Assembly: GCA_963599445.1 (NCBI GenBank)
Contig: CAVBWZ010000005.1
Coordinates: forward strand, 91,398-155,397
Length of the DNA stretch: 64,000 bases
Direction of reading: 5' to 3'
DNA from: UBA9732 sp963599445
Lineage (GTDB): Bacteria > Spirochaetota > Spirochaetia > Sphaerochaetales > Sphaerochaetaceae
Under the pieces are notes generated by a model. That model saw only the letters and a list, made by a program, of their open reading frames with translations, made no database searches and was not told where the DNA came from. The translations under genes were made by a program, and so were the position numbers. This document shows, in pieces, positions 23,748-32,756 of the stretch; position 1 is the stretch's first letter, and every line of letters begins with the position of its first letter.

Positions 23748-24914
23748 ATGCAGTATGGTTACATATCTAGAATCGCAGACATAAACGACAAGATTGCAAG
23801 AAAATCGCTATTCCTCTTCGGTCCTAGACAAACAGGGAAATCGGCCTACATCAAAAACCAACTGCAGGAACCAAAGCTCTCATGGACATTGCTTGACAAC
23901 GAGCTCTACAGGGAGCTTGCAAAGAAGCCTTCTTTGCTACGAAACACATTGAGAGCAAAAGGCATAAATGAAGGAGTCGTCGTCATAGATGAAATACAAA
24001 AGCTCCCTTCTCTGCTTGACGAAGTCCACATGCTCATAGAGGAGACAAACATCCATTTTCTCCTCACGGGTTCAAGTGCTCGAAAGCTTAGAAGCAAAGG
24101 AGTCAATCTGTTGGGAGGAAGAGCCGGACGCATGAACTTCCATCCTTTGGTGTATCCGGAAATAAAAGACACGAACTACGCTTTGGAAGAGATTTTCAAA
24201 ACCGGTCTGCTACCGGCTTCGTTCAAAGCCGCCGACTCTGAAGAGTTCTTGTCCGATTACACATCTCTATACGTTAGGGAGGAAATAGAGGCAGAGGGAG
24301 CTGTGCGAAGTCTTCCACCATTCTGGGACTTTCTGAGAGTCGCAGCATCTGAAAGTGGAGAAATAACAAACTATCAGAATGTCGCAAACGACATAGGGAT
24401 AAGCAACGTAAGCGTAAAGGAGTGGTATAGGATTCTAATCGACACCCTCATTGGATTCGAAGTTCCTCCTTACAGAAAAACAGTCAAGAGGAAACCCAAT
24501 GCAGCAAGCAAGTTCTATCTGTTCGATGTAGGGGTGACGAGGAAGCTACAAGGCCTTGAAAGAATCGAAGACGGAACATCTGAATTTGGAAGATACTTCG
24601 AGAACTACATAGCGATGGAAATAAGGAGTTGGTTGGACTACCAAGGCATAGAAGAAGGTCTCAACTACTGGCACACGCTTACAGGACAGGAAGTCGATTT
24701 CATAATAAAGGGAGAGGTCGCGGTAGAGGTCAAATCAACTTCAAATGTATCGTCAAAGGACATGAAGGGGTTGAAGGCTCTCATGGAGGAAAATCTAATT
24801 TCAAAATACATCATCGTATGCAGGGAACAGCATCCTCAGCTACTGGACAACGGCATCCTTGTTCTGCCATACAAGGAGTTTTTGGAACAATTATGGAAAG
24901 GGTCAATCGCTTAG
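23748..24914 (+). CDS. AAA ATPase with DUF4143 domain (AAA_14)
   Basis: A 388-residue protein: N-terminal ATPase with Walker A GPRQTGKSAY (about 26), Walker B VVVIDEIQK and sensor LLTGSSARKL, followed by a C-terminal DUF4143 nuclease-like domain (LNYWHTLTGQEVDFIIKGEVAVEVKS, a D-x-E-x-K-like core). This family is widespread as accessory cargo and remains without a settled function. A defensive or toxin-related role has been suggested for some members. The ATG is preceded by AGGAG some 12 bases away. Paired palindromes lie upstream and a 10-bp repeat tract lies immediately after its TAG stop. Confidence 0.88.
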   Translation: MQYGYISRIADINDKIARKSLFLFGPRQTGKSAYIKNQLQEPKLSWTLLDNELYRELAKKPSLLRNTLRAKGINEGVVVIDEIQKLPSLLDEVHMLIEETNIHFLLTGSSARKLRSKGVNLLGGRAGRMNFHPLVYPEIKDTNYALEEIFKTGLLPASFKAADSEEFLSDYTSLYVREEIEAEGAVRSLPPFWDFLRVAASESGEITNYQNVANDIGISNVSVKEWYRILIDTLIGFEVPPYRKTVKRKPNAASKFYLFDVGVTRKLQGLERIEDGTSEFGRYFENYIAMEIRSWLDYQGIEEGLNYWHTLTGQEVDFIIKGEVAVEVKSTSNVSSKDMKGLKALMEENLISKYIIVCREQHPQLLDNGILVLPYKEFLEQLWKGSIA

Positions 24915-24930
24915 GGCTCAACTGAGAAGT

Positions 24931-24990
24931 GGGCGTTGAGGGGCGGAGTATGGCACTGATAGACGCTGATGGGCGTTGTGGGACACTGTA
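24931..24990 (+). repeat. 10-bp phased repeat tract (six units)
   Basis: Six contiguous decamers: GGGCGTTGAG, GGGCGGAGTA, TGGCACTGAT, AGACGCTGAT, GGGCGTTGTG and GGACACTGTA; consensus GGGCGYTGAT. It lies between the convergent AAA ATPase and vsr genes. The GGCGY core is shared with the tract at 18251-18330. Confidence 0.82.
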
Positions 24991-25003
24991 GAGCCATTAC
25001 GAT

Positions 25004-25432
25004 TCAAGCATTGTGAGGACTTCCAACCACCAAGTTGTAGACTTCTTTCAAGGTCTCATCACGTTTAGCCTTCTTGAGTTCGCACTCCCAAACGACTATG
25101 ACATGCCAACCCTTGGCTTCAAGTTCCTTCCTGTCTCGTACGTCTCTAGCCTTATTACGTTCTATCTTAGCTGACCAGAACTCGCAGTTGCTTTTGGGAA
25201 GGACATAGTATTTGCAACCTTCATGACCATGCCAGAAGCAGCCGTTCACGAACACAACGGTCTTGTACTTTGGAAACACAATGTCAGGGTGTCCAGGAAG
25301 GCGCTTGTCGTTCTTGCGGTAACGCAGGCCAAGACCAAACAAGTACTTGCGCACAAGGATTTCAGGCTTAGTATCCTTGCCGCGTATGCGGGACATAGTG
25401 TAATGTCGCTGCTCCTTGGTCTGGTTGTCCAT
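25004..25432 (-). CDS. vsr: Very short patch repair endonuclease
   Basis: A 142-residue Vsr endonuclease. Visible hallmarks are MSRIRGKDTKPEILVRKYLFGLGLRYRKN, LPGHPDIVFPKYKTVVFVNGCFWHGHEGC and the C-terminal WHVIVVWECEL. Vsr nicks beside T:G mismatches produced by deamination of 5-methylcytosine, classically in Dcm CCWGG sites. A Dcm-type methylase with an MvaI/BcnI-type endonuclease lies 14 kb away, the natural partner. It has no co-directional neighbour in close contact. Confidence 0.93.
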   Translation of the reverse strand: MDNQTKEQRHYTMSRIRGKDTKPEILVRKYLFGLGLRYRKNDKRLPGHPDIVFPKYKTVVFVNGCFWHGHEGCKYYVLPKSNCEFWSAKIERNKARDVRDRKELEAKGWHVIVVWECELKKAKRDETLKEVYNLVVGSPHNA

Positions 25433-25546
25433 GACTGCTCCTCAGTGCCATTCTAATGAAAACCACTATGATGAGAAACCTCACCATGGTGGAAAGTCCA
25501 AACAAAAACATAATCAAAGGAGCAACTTTCAAAACTCCTCAAGGAA

Positions 25547-26572
25547 TCAACCTATCAATGTTTCTCTCAATTCAAAAAGCCCATGGGCCACGACCTCGAA
25601 GGGATGTCCGTTGACACGTGATACGAGCTCCTTTGAAGAACAATCAATTCTGGAAGCCCCCACATGTGCACCAACAATCATTCCGGCCATTGCAGCGACC
25701 GTGTCAGTGTCACCACCCATATTGGCGGCCAAACGACAGGCTCTCAGGAGATCTCCGTTGCAACGGTACGCAATGGCAATCGCCGTTGGAGCAGCCTGAA
25801 CCATTGGAAGACCACTGCCTATGAGTTCATATTGCCGTTTCATGAATTCAAAATCATCCTTGATGGAGCAGGAAAGATTCAGACTGTACTTTATCCTTTC
25901 TGAAACTAATGGAGCTGGAATCTCCCTTCCAAGGTGAGAGCCATACTCTGCAGCCCCAAGAACGACCTGAATCACATCACCCAAGCAACCGCCCTCTATG
26001 CCATGAGCGACAGCCGCAGCGATTGCACATGCACCAGAGAGAGCCGTAGAGGTGTTGTGGGTTGCCATGCAGACATTTTGGACCTTTCTACATAATGTCT
26101 CTGTATCAGATGACTTCACAATCACACCAACGGGTGCCACGCGGGTTCCAGCGCCATTGGTCTCCCCTTGCCTACCAGCTTCCCCAACAGGAACACCTGC
26201 CCGAATGGCATCGAAGGCAAGTCTAGTGGAAGGTCCAACGATGGTCTTGCTCTTTGGGTTGTCCAAAGACCATTTTTCAATGCTATGGACTATGTCCAAT
26301 GGATTGATGTTGCCTGCTGTCCTGATCAATGCCTCTGCAGCAATGAACGCCACAATGGTGTCATCGGTCGTTTCACCAGCCTTGAAGCCTCCACTGATTT
26401 CATTCTCAGCGGGGCTTTCAACAAACGAATCTATAACACCGAACCTTTTACGAATATGAGAGGGCGTCCACATCTCTGAAGGCATTCCAAAGGAATCGCC
26501 AATGGCGCATCCGTACAACATGCCAAGTATTCTGTCCTCCACTGCACTCAAAGAAACAACAGATCCTTCCAT
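25547..26572 (-). CDS. ADP-ribosylglycohydrolase family protein (YegU-like)
   Basis: A 341-residue all-helical ARH/DraG-type hydrolase. The metal motifs are AGETTDDTIVAF near residue 66 and ANMGGDTDTVAAMAG near 285; the opening ILGMLYGCAIGDSFG is typical. Proteins of this family remove ADP-ribose or cleave N-ribosyl bonds. It ends the operon gntR-pfkB-ecfS-ecfA-ecfT, a set that mirrors E. coli yegW-V-T-U, so the substrate is probably a small nucleoside-like compound. ATG 26572 lies 2 bp after the ecfT stop. A TTG at 26578 would overlap it. Confidence 0.85.
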   Translation of the reverse strand: MEGSVVSLSAVEDRILGMLYGCAIGDSFGMPSEMWTPSHIRKRFGVIDSFVESPAENEISGGFKAGETTDDTIVAFIAAEALIRTAGNINPLDIVHSIEKWSLDNPKSKTIVGPSTRLAFDAIRAGVPVGEAGRQGETNGAGTRVAPVGVIVKSSDTETLCRKVQNVCMATHNTSTALSGACAIAAAVAHGIEGGCLGDVIQVVLGAAEYGSHLGREIPAPLVSERIKYSLNLSCSIKDDFEFMKRQYELIGSGLPMVQAAPTAIAIAYRCNGDLLRACRLAANMGGDTDTVAAMAGMIVGAHVGASRIDCSSKELVSRVNGHPFEVVAHGLFELRETLIG

Positions 26573-26574
26573 AA

Positions 26575-27360
26575 TCAAATAGCCCCCACATTCAGAACAT
26601 ATCTGACGACGAAAAGACCAGCCGTGAAAACAAGTCCAAAGAACATCACGATATAGTCCTTCGCCTCAGCGTGTTTGTCTATCATGTCAGTCCAAGACTT
26701 GTTGGCACCATAACCCCTGTTCGTCATTGAAATGGAAAGATTGTCCGCCATGAGAATCGAATTGGTCACAAGCGGAACCATAATTGGGATATAGGCAATG
26801 AGTTGGCGAATACCACCCTTGTCGTTTATACCTGCACCTCGAGCTCTCTGGGCTTGGAAGATCATATCCTTCTTGTTCATCAACGTTGGCACAAAGCTGA
26901 TTGCGGTGGCCACCACAATGGAAAGCTCATACGGAGCATGAACTCTATTCAGGAAACTCAAAAGGTCATCTATTGGAGTCGTTATGGTGAACGTACACGT
27001 AGCCAGAACCATAATGAATATCCTCAACGTGAACGTAAGGCCCTGGTACAGCCCTCCCAACGTCGCAGGCCACTTCCACAACGTAAACAGTACCTGCTTC
27101 GACGACTCGTTCTTAAAGGCCGATGCCTGTGCGGTGAACATGCTCATTGCAACTATGAGGATTATGATGACCCTAAGGCCGTTCAAAGTAGCGAACATGC
27201 CTTTGAGATTGAGCCTTGCAGGTAGCACAAAAGCCAAAAGCACAGCCGCCAACACAAGATTTGGAAGCGGATGATTGAAAAGGAACACCGCCACAATGAC
27301 GCAGAGAAAAAGGAAAAGCTTTGTAACTACGTTAAGCCTATGGATATATGATTCGTTCAT
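26575..27360 (-). CDS. ecfT: ECF transporter transmembrane subunit EcfT
   Basis: A 261-residue membrane protein with about five to six helices and the two coupling motifs of EcfT, QAQRARGAG (about 168) and MTNRGYG (about 212), which touch the ATPase. The start overlaps the ecfA stop (ATGA), so translation is coupled. With the fused ATPase and the S component it forms a complete energy-coupling-factor importer. Confidence 0.9.
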   Translation of the reverse strand: MNESYIHRLNVVTKLFLFLCVIVAVFLFNHPLPNLVLAAVLLAFVLPARLNLKGMFATLNGLRVIIILIVAMSMFTAQASAFKNESSKQVLFTLWKWPATLGGLYQGLTFTLRIFIMVLATCTFTITTPIDDLLSFLNRVHAPYELSIVVATAISFVPTLMNKKDMIFQAQRARGAGINDKGGIRQLIAYIPIMVPLVTNSILMADNLSISMTNRGYGANKSWTDMIDKHAEAKDYIVMFFGLVFTAGLFVVRYVLNVGAI

Positions 27361-29075
27361 CTTGAAGCCTCCAAAGTGGAAATCAAAGCATCACCCAATT
27401 CCTGTGCAGTCAAGGCCATGGACTCAAGGCCAAGCCTTTCGGACAACTCTGGAATCTGAGGCCTTGCAACGTACGCATCCTTAAGGGCCTTTTCCTGTTT
27501 GAACACATCACGGACAGATCCATCGGCCACCATCGAGCCTTTGGCCATGACGATGACCCTGTTTGCATGTGTTGCAACCACATCCATATCATGGGTAATC
27601 ATTACAATGGTCGTACCATTTGAGTGAAGTTCATCTATGAGCTTCATCATGTTCTGGATGCCGTCCCAGTCCTGACCCGTAGTTGGTTCGTCCACAACCA
27701 GTATCCTTGGCTTGAGTACAAGTATGCTGGCTACAGCAACCCTTTGGCGTTCGCCTTTTCCAAGGGAGAACGGATGCTCCTCCAACACCTTTTCTATATC
27801 GAGGAGCTTTGCAACCTCGTGAATTCGCTTGGACATCTCCTCTTCCGAGAGCTTCAAAGCCTTGAGGCCGTATTCCATCTCCTTGTAGACACTTGTAGAG
27901 AAGATTTGGTTGTCAGGGTTCTGGAATACATAGCCAATCTGCTCTGCAAGCGTATTTGGCTCCTCATTCCGGGTGTCCTTTCCACAAACCAGTATTCTCC
28001 CTGACGTTGGCTTGAAGAGGCTGTTGAAATGCTTCGCCAACGTCGTCTTGCCCGCACCATTCTGGCCTATAAGAGCTACATAGTCGCCTTCGTAGATGTC
28101 AAAGGTTACACCTTTGAGTGCTTCCTTGGACTTGTCGTACTGGTAGTGGACATCACTGACTTCAATGAGCTTCTCACGTTCGACCTTGGGAGCTTCCACA
28201 GGTGAGAATTCAAGCTTTCTTCCATCCAACAGTCTGACGACAAGTGCGTATGCATCGTCCACTGAAAGAGGAATCTCCTCCTTTGCAATGAAGCCTTTCT
28301 TGTAGAGCTCCCAGCCAATCTTGCTCACAGGAAGTGGCTTTATGCCGTATTTCTCGACAAGATCAAGCTCTCTGAAAAAATCCTGAGGCTCACCCTGCCA
28401 CACGACATGGGCATCGCTTAGAACGACTATATTGTCAGCCTTCTCGCTTATCTCCTGGCTTGAATGCTCGACAGCCACCACGGTCTTCTTCTGATCCTTC
28501 TGCAACGAGACCATCGTGGAATAGATCTCTTCACGGCCTATTGGATCGAGCTCAGATGTAGGCTCATCCAGAATTATTATGGAAGGATCCATGGCAAGTA
28601 TTCCAGCTATTGCAAGACGTTGCTTTTCACCTCCAGAAAGCTGGCTTGTCTGCCTTTTTTCGTATCCATCAAGGCGCACCTTGTTCAATGCGCTCTTTAT
28701 CCTTTCTTTTATCTCATCCCTTGGTACAAGGTAGTTCCTTGGGCCAAAGGCGGTATCCTCGTCAACGGTACGACCGAAGATCTGGGTTTCTGGATCCTGC
28801 AGGACAAGACCAATCTCCCTTGCCATCGTCTGTACCCTGTATTTGCTGGAATCCTTGCCTGCGGCTATGATTGTGCCCTTCACGGTTCCCTCTACGAGTT
28901 GGGGAATGATTCCATTTGGAAGCATGGCAAGGGTCGTCTTCCCTGCACCAGTGCGTCCCATGATTACAGTGAATTTGCCTTCCTCAATGGAAAGGTTCAC
29001 ATTTTTAAGAACCTCTACATCGCTGTTCTTATATGCAAAGCTGAGGTCTTTGATTTCAATTGCGTTGTTCGCCAT
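27357..29075 (-). CDS. ecfA: ECF transporter ATPase, fused EcfA-EcfA' (two ABC domains)
   Basis: A 572-residue cytoplasmic protein of two ABC domains. First: Walker A GRTGAGKTT (about 39), signature LSGGEKQRLAIAG, Walker B IIILDEPTSELD. Second: Walker A GQNGAGKTT (about 340), a degenerate signature SLGKGERQRVAVAS, Walker B ILVVDEPTTGQD and MITHD. The fusion replaces separate EcfA and EcfA'. The non-canonical second signature means one composite ATP site may be weak. A strong hairpin lies between this gene and the S component upstream. Confidence 0.92.
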   Translation of the reverse strand: MANNAIEIKDLSFAYKNSDVEVLKNVNLSIEEGKFTVIMGRTGAGKTTLAMLPNGIIPQLVEGTVKGTIIAAGKDSSKYRVQTMAREIGLVLQDPETQIFGRTVDEDTAFGPRNYLVPRDEIKERIKSALNKVRLDGYEKRQTSQLSGGEKQRLAIAGILAMDPSIIILDEPTSELDPIGREEIYSTMVSLQKDQKKTVVAVEHSSQEISEKADNIVVLSDAHVVWQGEPQDFFRELDLVEKYGIKPLPVSKIGWELYKKGFIAKEEIPLSVDDAYALVVRLLDGRKLEFSPVEAPKVEREKLIEVSDVHYQYDKSKEALKGVTFDIYEGDYVALIGQNGAGKTTLAKHFNSLFKPTSGRILVCGKDTRNEEPNTLAEQIGYVFQNPDNQIFSTSVYKEMEYGLKALKLSEEEMSKRIHEVAKLLDIEKVLEEHPFSLGKGERQRVAVASILVLKPRILVVDEPTTGQDWDGIQNMMKLIDELHSNGTTIVMITHDMDVVATHANRVIVMAKGSMVADGSVRDVFKQEKALKDAYVARPQIPELSERLGLESMALTAQELGDALISTLEASR

Positions 29076-29100
29076 GACAATACCTAAAAGCCAATATCAA

Positions 29101-29128
29101 GGAAGACGGGGGACTCCCCTCGTCTTCC
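29101..29128 (-). terminator. Hairpin between S component and ECF ATPase genes
   Basis: Eight-bp outer arms GGAAGACG/CGTCTTCC with further GGG/CCC pairing inside. No T-run follows on the minus strand, so it probably attenuates or stabilises mRNA and sets S component above ATPase expression. Confidence 0.75.
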
Positions 29129-29143
29129 AATAATCGATCAATA

Positions 29144-29677
29144 CTACTTGTTGATGATCTTTGTGTTGCGAAGGGCGTAGTACGCAACAGCTGCGATGAT
29201 TGCATTGACAAGCGATGCAACGAAAAGCGATGGAGTTGCACCAACATAGAGACCCCAACCACCAAGAGGCAGGAGCCAGAAGCCAAGCACGAAGCTGTTG
29301 AGGACTGTCCCTACGATTGCAGCAAGCACGATTCCAATCTTTCCACACTTGACTGCTATGAAACGCACGATACATGCAACAATGGCCATTGAAACGGCGA
29401 TTGCAAGATGAAGTGGAACAGTGAGCGAGAAACCAGCAACGGCGGCGGAAAGTATGTGCCCAATCGCGATTACGATTGCACCCTCTGGATATCCAAATGC
29501 GAAAGCGCAGAAGTATCCGGGAAACGAATCAAGACCAATCGATCCAAGTGGACTTGGAATCTTGATGACGGCACCAACTGCACTCAATGCGATGAAGATA
29601 GCTATGATTGCGATCCTTCTTGCAGACCAGCTATTCTTCTTGAGATCACCTTCTGTCTTCTTGATTTCTTCAGACAT
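29144..29677 (-). CDS. ECF transporter S component (substrate-binding membrane protein)
   Basis: A 177-residue membrane protein with about six helices after a short charged N-terminus. The opening SARRIAIIAIFIALSAVGAVIKIPSP is the usual first helix of S components, with the small-residue AxxxA-type face that docks on EcfT. Specificity cannot be read directly; the neighbours (PfkB kinase, ADP-ribosylglycohydrolase, GntR) point to a nucleoside or ribosyl compound. GGGAGG precedes the ATG. Confidence 0.85.
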   Translation of the reverse strand: MSEEIKKTEGDLKKNSWSARRIAIIAIFIALSAVGAVIKIPSPLGSIGLDSFPGYFCAFAFGYPEGAIVIAIGHILSAAVAGFSLTVPLHLAIAVSMAIVACIVRFIAVKCGKIGIVLAAIVGTVLNSFVLGFWLLPLGGWGLYVGATPSLFVASLVNAIIAAVAYYALRNTKIINK

Positions 29678-29729
29678 GGCAAAATCCTCCCTTTTTTTCT
29701 ACGGAGCAACTCCGTTTATAGACGAATCA

Positions 29730-30659
29730 TCAGAGAGCCTGCGAAAGCACTGCCTCCACTTGAGCTTTCATAGGCGTACTTCTTGCACCAAGACCTTGGC
29801 ATGTGATTGCAGAGCAAACGGTTGCGAACTCCATGGCCCTGCCAAGTTCCATCCCGTTGAGAAGATACGTATATAGCATTGCACCCATGAACGAATCCCC
29901 AGCCCCCGTTGTATCCACAGCCTTCACATTACGGGCGGCGCACTCGTAGCGTCTGTCGTTCTCATCGAATGCGACTGCACCCTTGCTTCCAAGCGTCACC
30001 AACAGAGTACCCTTGAAGTACTTCCTTACATAGCCTAGGCATTCATCGAGATCCTCCGTACCGCAGATTTGGTAGAGTCCAGCCCTGCAAGGCGCAAAGA
30101 GATCAACATACTTCAGACTTCCAAGAACATCATCCTTACTGGCTCCAAAACCGTTCATCGTGTATAGGTCAACCTGCATGTTGAATCCAGTCTTGAGGCC
30201 GGATTCCTTTGCAGTCTTGAGACCTTCGAGCGCAGCACCATAAGGAAGGAGATCGGTGTAATAGACCTTTGCCTTGGAGATGTAGGACTTGTCCACATCC
30301 TTTGGATTGTAGGCAAGGAACGAATCGCCCATGTTCAGGAGAATGAACTTCTTTCCTTCGCCGTCCACAACGATATCGGTATGAAGGGATATTCCTCCTT
30401 CCTTTCTGAGCACGCATGAAGTGTCCATGCCTTCTGCCTTCAGACTCTTTATTATGTCATCCCCAAGGGTGTCGCTTCCAAGAAGCCCCATGAAGCCCGT
30501 AGATGCACCAAGCCTTGCGGCCTGGACCATTACATTGGTCCCGCTTCCGCCTGGAAGATATGTGTTGTTCGTCACCACCGCGAACCCATCCTCGCCAGGG
30601 AGCCTGTCCACGTTCATCATGACGTCCATTGCATATGTCGATACGCTTACGATATCCAT
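29730..30659 (-). CDS. PfkB-family carbohydrate/nucleoside kinase (YegV-like)
   Basis: A 309-residue ribokinase-fold kinase. The N-terminal GGSGTNVMVQAARLGA substrate loop and the C-terminal VDTTGAGDSFMGAMLY signature with its catalytic Asp are both intact. Members phosphorylate ribose, nucleosides or related sugars. AAGGAGG precedes the ATG. Second gene of the GntR-headed operon; the order GntR, PfkB, transporter, ARH resembles yegWVTU. The product likely phosphorylates the imported compound. Confidence 0.9.
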   Translation of the reverse strand: MDIVSVSTYAMDVMMNVDRLPGEDGFAVVTNNTYLPGGSGTNVMVQAARLGASTGFMGLLGSDTLGDDIIKSLKAEGMDTSCVLRKEGGISLHTDIVVDGEGKKFILLNMGDSFLAYNPKDVDKSYISKAKVYYTDLLPYGAALEGLKTAKESGLKTGFNMQVDLYTMNGFGASKDDVLGSLKYVDLFAPCRAGLYQICGTEDLDECLGYVRKYFKGTLLVTLGSKGAVAFDENDRRYECAARNVKAVDTTGAGDSFMGAMLYTYLLNGMELGRAMEFATVCSAITCQGLGARSTPMKAQVEAVLSQAL

Positions 30660-30674
30660 ATTAACCTCCTTAAA

Positions 30675-31388
30675 TCACCTTCTTCTCAAAGTCACTATAT
30701 GTTTGTAGCGGTCGCCTCGAATGAAGATGCGGCTCCATTCAACGGTCCTGCCGTTTCTGTCATACGAGTGCCGTTCTATACTAAGCAGAGGGTCGTTGCG
30801 GTTTATCCCAAGGATCTCAGCCTGTTTGGATGTAGCCGCGACGGCTGTCATGGAGTCCTCTACAGTGGAGATCACCACGTTGCACTTTTCCTCAAGCACA
30901 CCATACAGAGACATGAACGAATCAAAAACCGATATGTCTCCGTTTGGAATCATGGAAAGAGGTATATAGGAAACGTTTGTTGTGATTGGCTCTCCATCTG
31001 CGGTTCTGACTCTATATATCTCGACGTACTCCTCCCATGGTTTTATCTCAAGCGAAGACGTAACCTGATCATCCCCTCTTCCAATCTTGACGTGTATGTC
31101 CTTCACATCAGGCTTTATGCCCTGCCTCTTCATAAGCTCGGTAAAGCTCATGAGCTCGGAGCCCTTGGAATTGAGCTTTGACGGGGAGACCTTGGTTCCA
31201 ACCCCTCTTATGATTGTGAGAAACCCTTCTTCTACAAGCTCTGTCACAGCTTTGCGAACCGTTGTTCTGCTGACCTTGTAGAAATCCTCAAGTTCACTCT
31301 CGCATGGTATGTAGTCACCGGGGCTGTACACACCGTCCTTTATCTTCTTCTCTATGTCCTCTTTCACTTTCTTGTACAGTGAATCCAT
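30675..31388 (-). CDS. GntR/HutC-family regulator with UTRA domain (YegW-like)
   Basis: A 237-residue regulator: an N-terminal GntR winged helix (PCESELEDFYKVSRTTVRKAVTELVEEGFL) and a C-terminal UTRA ligand domain (about 80-237, ending SRIFIRGDRYKHIVTL). It heads the operon and probably senses a phosphorylated intermediate. The start is the ATG at 31388 with GGAG 7 bases upstream. A TTG at 31400 is less likely. A palindrome TAATGA-N10-TCATTA at 31425-31446 is a plausible own operator. Confidence 0.9.
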   Translation of the reverse strand: MDSLYKKVKEDIEKKIKDGVYSPGDYIPCESELEDFYKVSRTTVRKAVTELVEEGFLTIIRGVGTKVSPSKLNSKGSELMSFTELMKRQGIKPDVKDIHVKIGRGDDQVTSSLEIKPWEEYVEIYRVRTADGEPITTNVSYIPLSMIPNGDISVFDSFMSLYGVLEEKCNVVISTVEDSMTAVAATSKQAEILGINRNDPLLSIERHSYDRNGRTVEWSRIFIRGDRYKHIVTLRRR

Positions 31389-31424
31389 AAAGCTCTCCAA
31401 TCTTCATGCCATTGTCTTGCAACG

Positions 31425-31446
31425 TAATGACAGCATGACATCATTA
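31425..31446. promoter_or_regulatory. Putative GntR operator
   Basis: Arms TAATGA and TCATTA separated by 10 bases, 37 bp upstream of the gntR start. The size and spacing are plausible for a GntR-family site, but only one copy is seen. Confidence 0.5.
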
Positions 31447-31514
31447 TGTCTGTTTCAATCAGAATACACCCTTATTGTGATAATGCAAGTCTTTTTTGAA
31501 ATTGCAGGCACAAT

Positions 31515-31544
31515 CAGTGCGCCACAGTCCGCCCAGTGCGCCTC
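31515..31544 (+). repeat. Short 9/10-bp phased repeat tract
   Basis: CAGTGCGCCA, CAGTCCGCC and CAGTGCGCC follow one another in the divergent region between gntR and DUF3842. The unit resembles the reverse complement of the tract at 24931-24990 (CAGTGTCCCA, CAACGCCCAT). Confidence 0.65.
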
Positions 31545-31596
31545 TTTCATCAGCAACCCAATCGACAAAACCAAGGATAACCATTAGCCTTATGGC

Positions 31597-31989
31597 ATGA
31601 AGATAGTAGTCATAGACGGTCAGGGCGGAAGCATTGGAAGAGCCGTAGTTGAAAGGCTTGCGGCAAAGGGCCTTGGAGACAGCGTAATATGCATTGGAAC
31701 CAACTCGACGGCAACTGCCAACATGCTAAGGGGTGGAGCAAAGCAGGGAGCCATGGGAGAGAACCCAGTGAAAGTGGCCTGCCGTGATGCAGACTATATC
31801 GTTGGACCAATTGGAATAGTCATGGCCGACTCCATGCTTGGGGAGATCACTCCAGAAATGGCGAATGCGGTTGGAGCAAGTCCTGCCCACAAAGTCCTCA
31901 TACCGGTCAACAAGTGCGTGACGGTTGCAGGTGTCATGGACATGAGCCTCAACGAATACATTGACAAAGCCATAGCCTGCTTGAACTAA
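31597..31989 (+). CDS. DUF3842 family protein
   Basis: A 130-residue protein matching DUF3842. MKIVVIDGQGGSIGRAVVERL is a Rossmann-like glycine-rich opening, followed by IGTNSTATANMLRGGA and NPVKVACRDADYIVGPIGI. A nucleotide- or sugar-binding role is suggested by the fold. No activity is known. It is transcribed divergently from gntR and lies before the metal importer genes, 147 bp upstream of them. Confidence 0.85.
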   Translation: MKIVVIDGQGGSIGRAVVERLAAKGLGDSVICIGTNSTATANMLRGGAKQGAMGENPVKVACRDADYIVGPIGIVMADSMLGEITPEMANAVGASPAHKVLIPVNKCVTVAGVMDMSLNEYIDKAIACLN

Positions 31990-32135
31990 AACCGCTTGAC
32001 CCAAGAAGGCAAAACACACAGAATCATACATGGGTCATGAAGGCCCATAGCGACTAGAAAGTCCGCACTTAAGTTCTTTAAGACAGCCATGAAGGCATCA
32101 TTTCCAAATCTGGCAGGTTCGTTTTGGAGAACGCT

Positions 32136-32756
32136 TTGGAAGATGCAATCCTCACGATAGACGATATATCCGTGTCATACGGAAATAAGAATATATTCAA
32201 TGGTTTCTCGCTCTCCATGAAGAAGGGGGACAAGTTGGTCATAGCCGGCCCCAACGGATGCGGCAAGACGACGCTTCTCAAAAGCATACTTGGAATTCTC
32301 AGGCCAACAAGCGGATGCATACACCTTGCACAGAACACACGTACAGCATACTGCAAGCAAGGCTTCACGACAGCGGCCACAACGATATCGGTCTATGAAG
32401 TGGTTGGGATGGGGCTGTACAAGCAGAAAGGCAAGGACAGGACCTGCGTGCAGCGTGCAATGATGGAAACCGGCGTGCAGCACCTTGCAGACAGGCCGTT
32501 CAATGGCCTTTCAGGGGGAGAGAAGCAGCGTGTTTCGCTTGCAAGATGCCTGTGTCAGGATGCGAATCTCCTGCTGCTGGACGAGCCGTCGTCGTTTCTG
32601 GACGCCGCTTCCTGCACGGACTTCATATCGCTCATGAAGGCCCTACCATCCCATATAGCCGCAATCGTGGTGACTCATGACGACAAGCTCATCCAAGGGC
32701 TTGGGTGGCCGGTCGTTGAAATGACGGCGCCAAAGGAGACTCCATGGACAGAATAG
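32136..32756 (+). CDS. Zn/Mn ABC importer ATPase (ZnuC/MntB-like)
   Basis: A 206-residue ATPase with Walker A GPNGCGKTTLLK (about 37), signature LSGGEKQRVSLAR, Walker B LLLLDEPSSFLD and H-loop VVTHDD. It is slightly short for the family. No ATG is available; the TTG at 32136 with GGAG six bases upstream gives the usual start (MEDAILTIDD). A TTG at 32124 is the alternative. The stop overlaps the permease start by 13 bp. Confidence 0.88.
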   Translation: MEDAILTIDDISVSYGNKNIFNGFSLSMKKGDKLVIAGPNGCGKTTLLKSILGILRPTSGCIHLAQNTRTAYCKQGFTTAATTISVYEVVGMGLYKQKGKDRTCVQRAMMETGVQHLADRPFNGLSGGEKQRVSLARCLCQDANLLLLDEPSSFLDAASCTDFISLMKALPSHIAAIVVTHDDKLIQGLGWPVVEMTAPKETPWTE

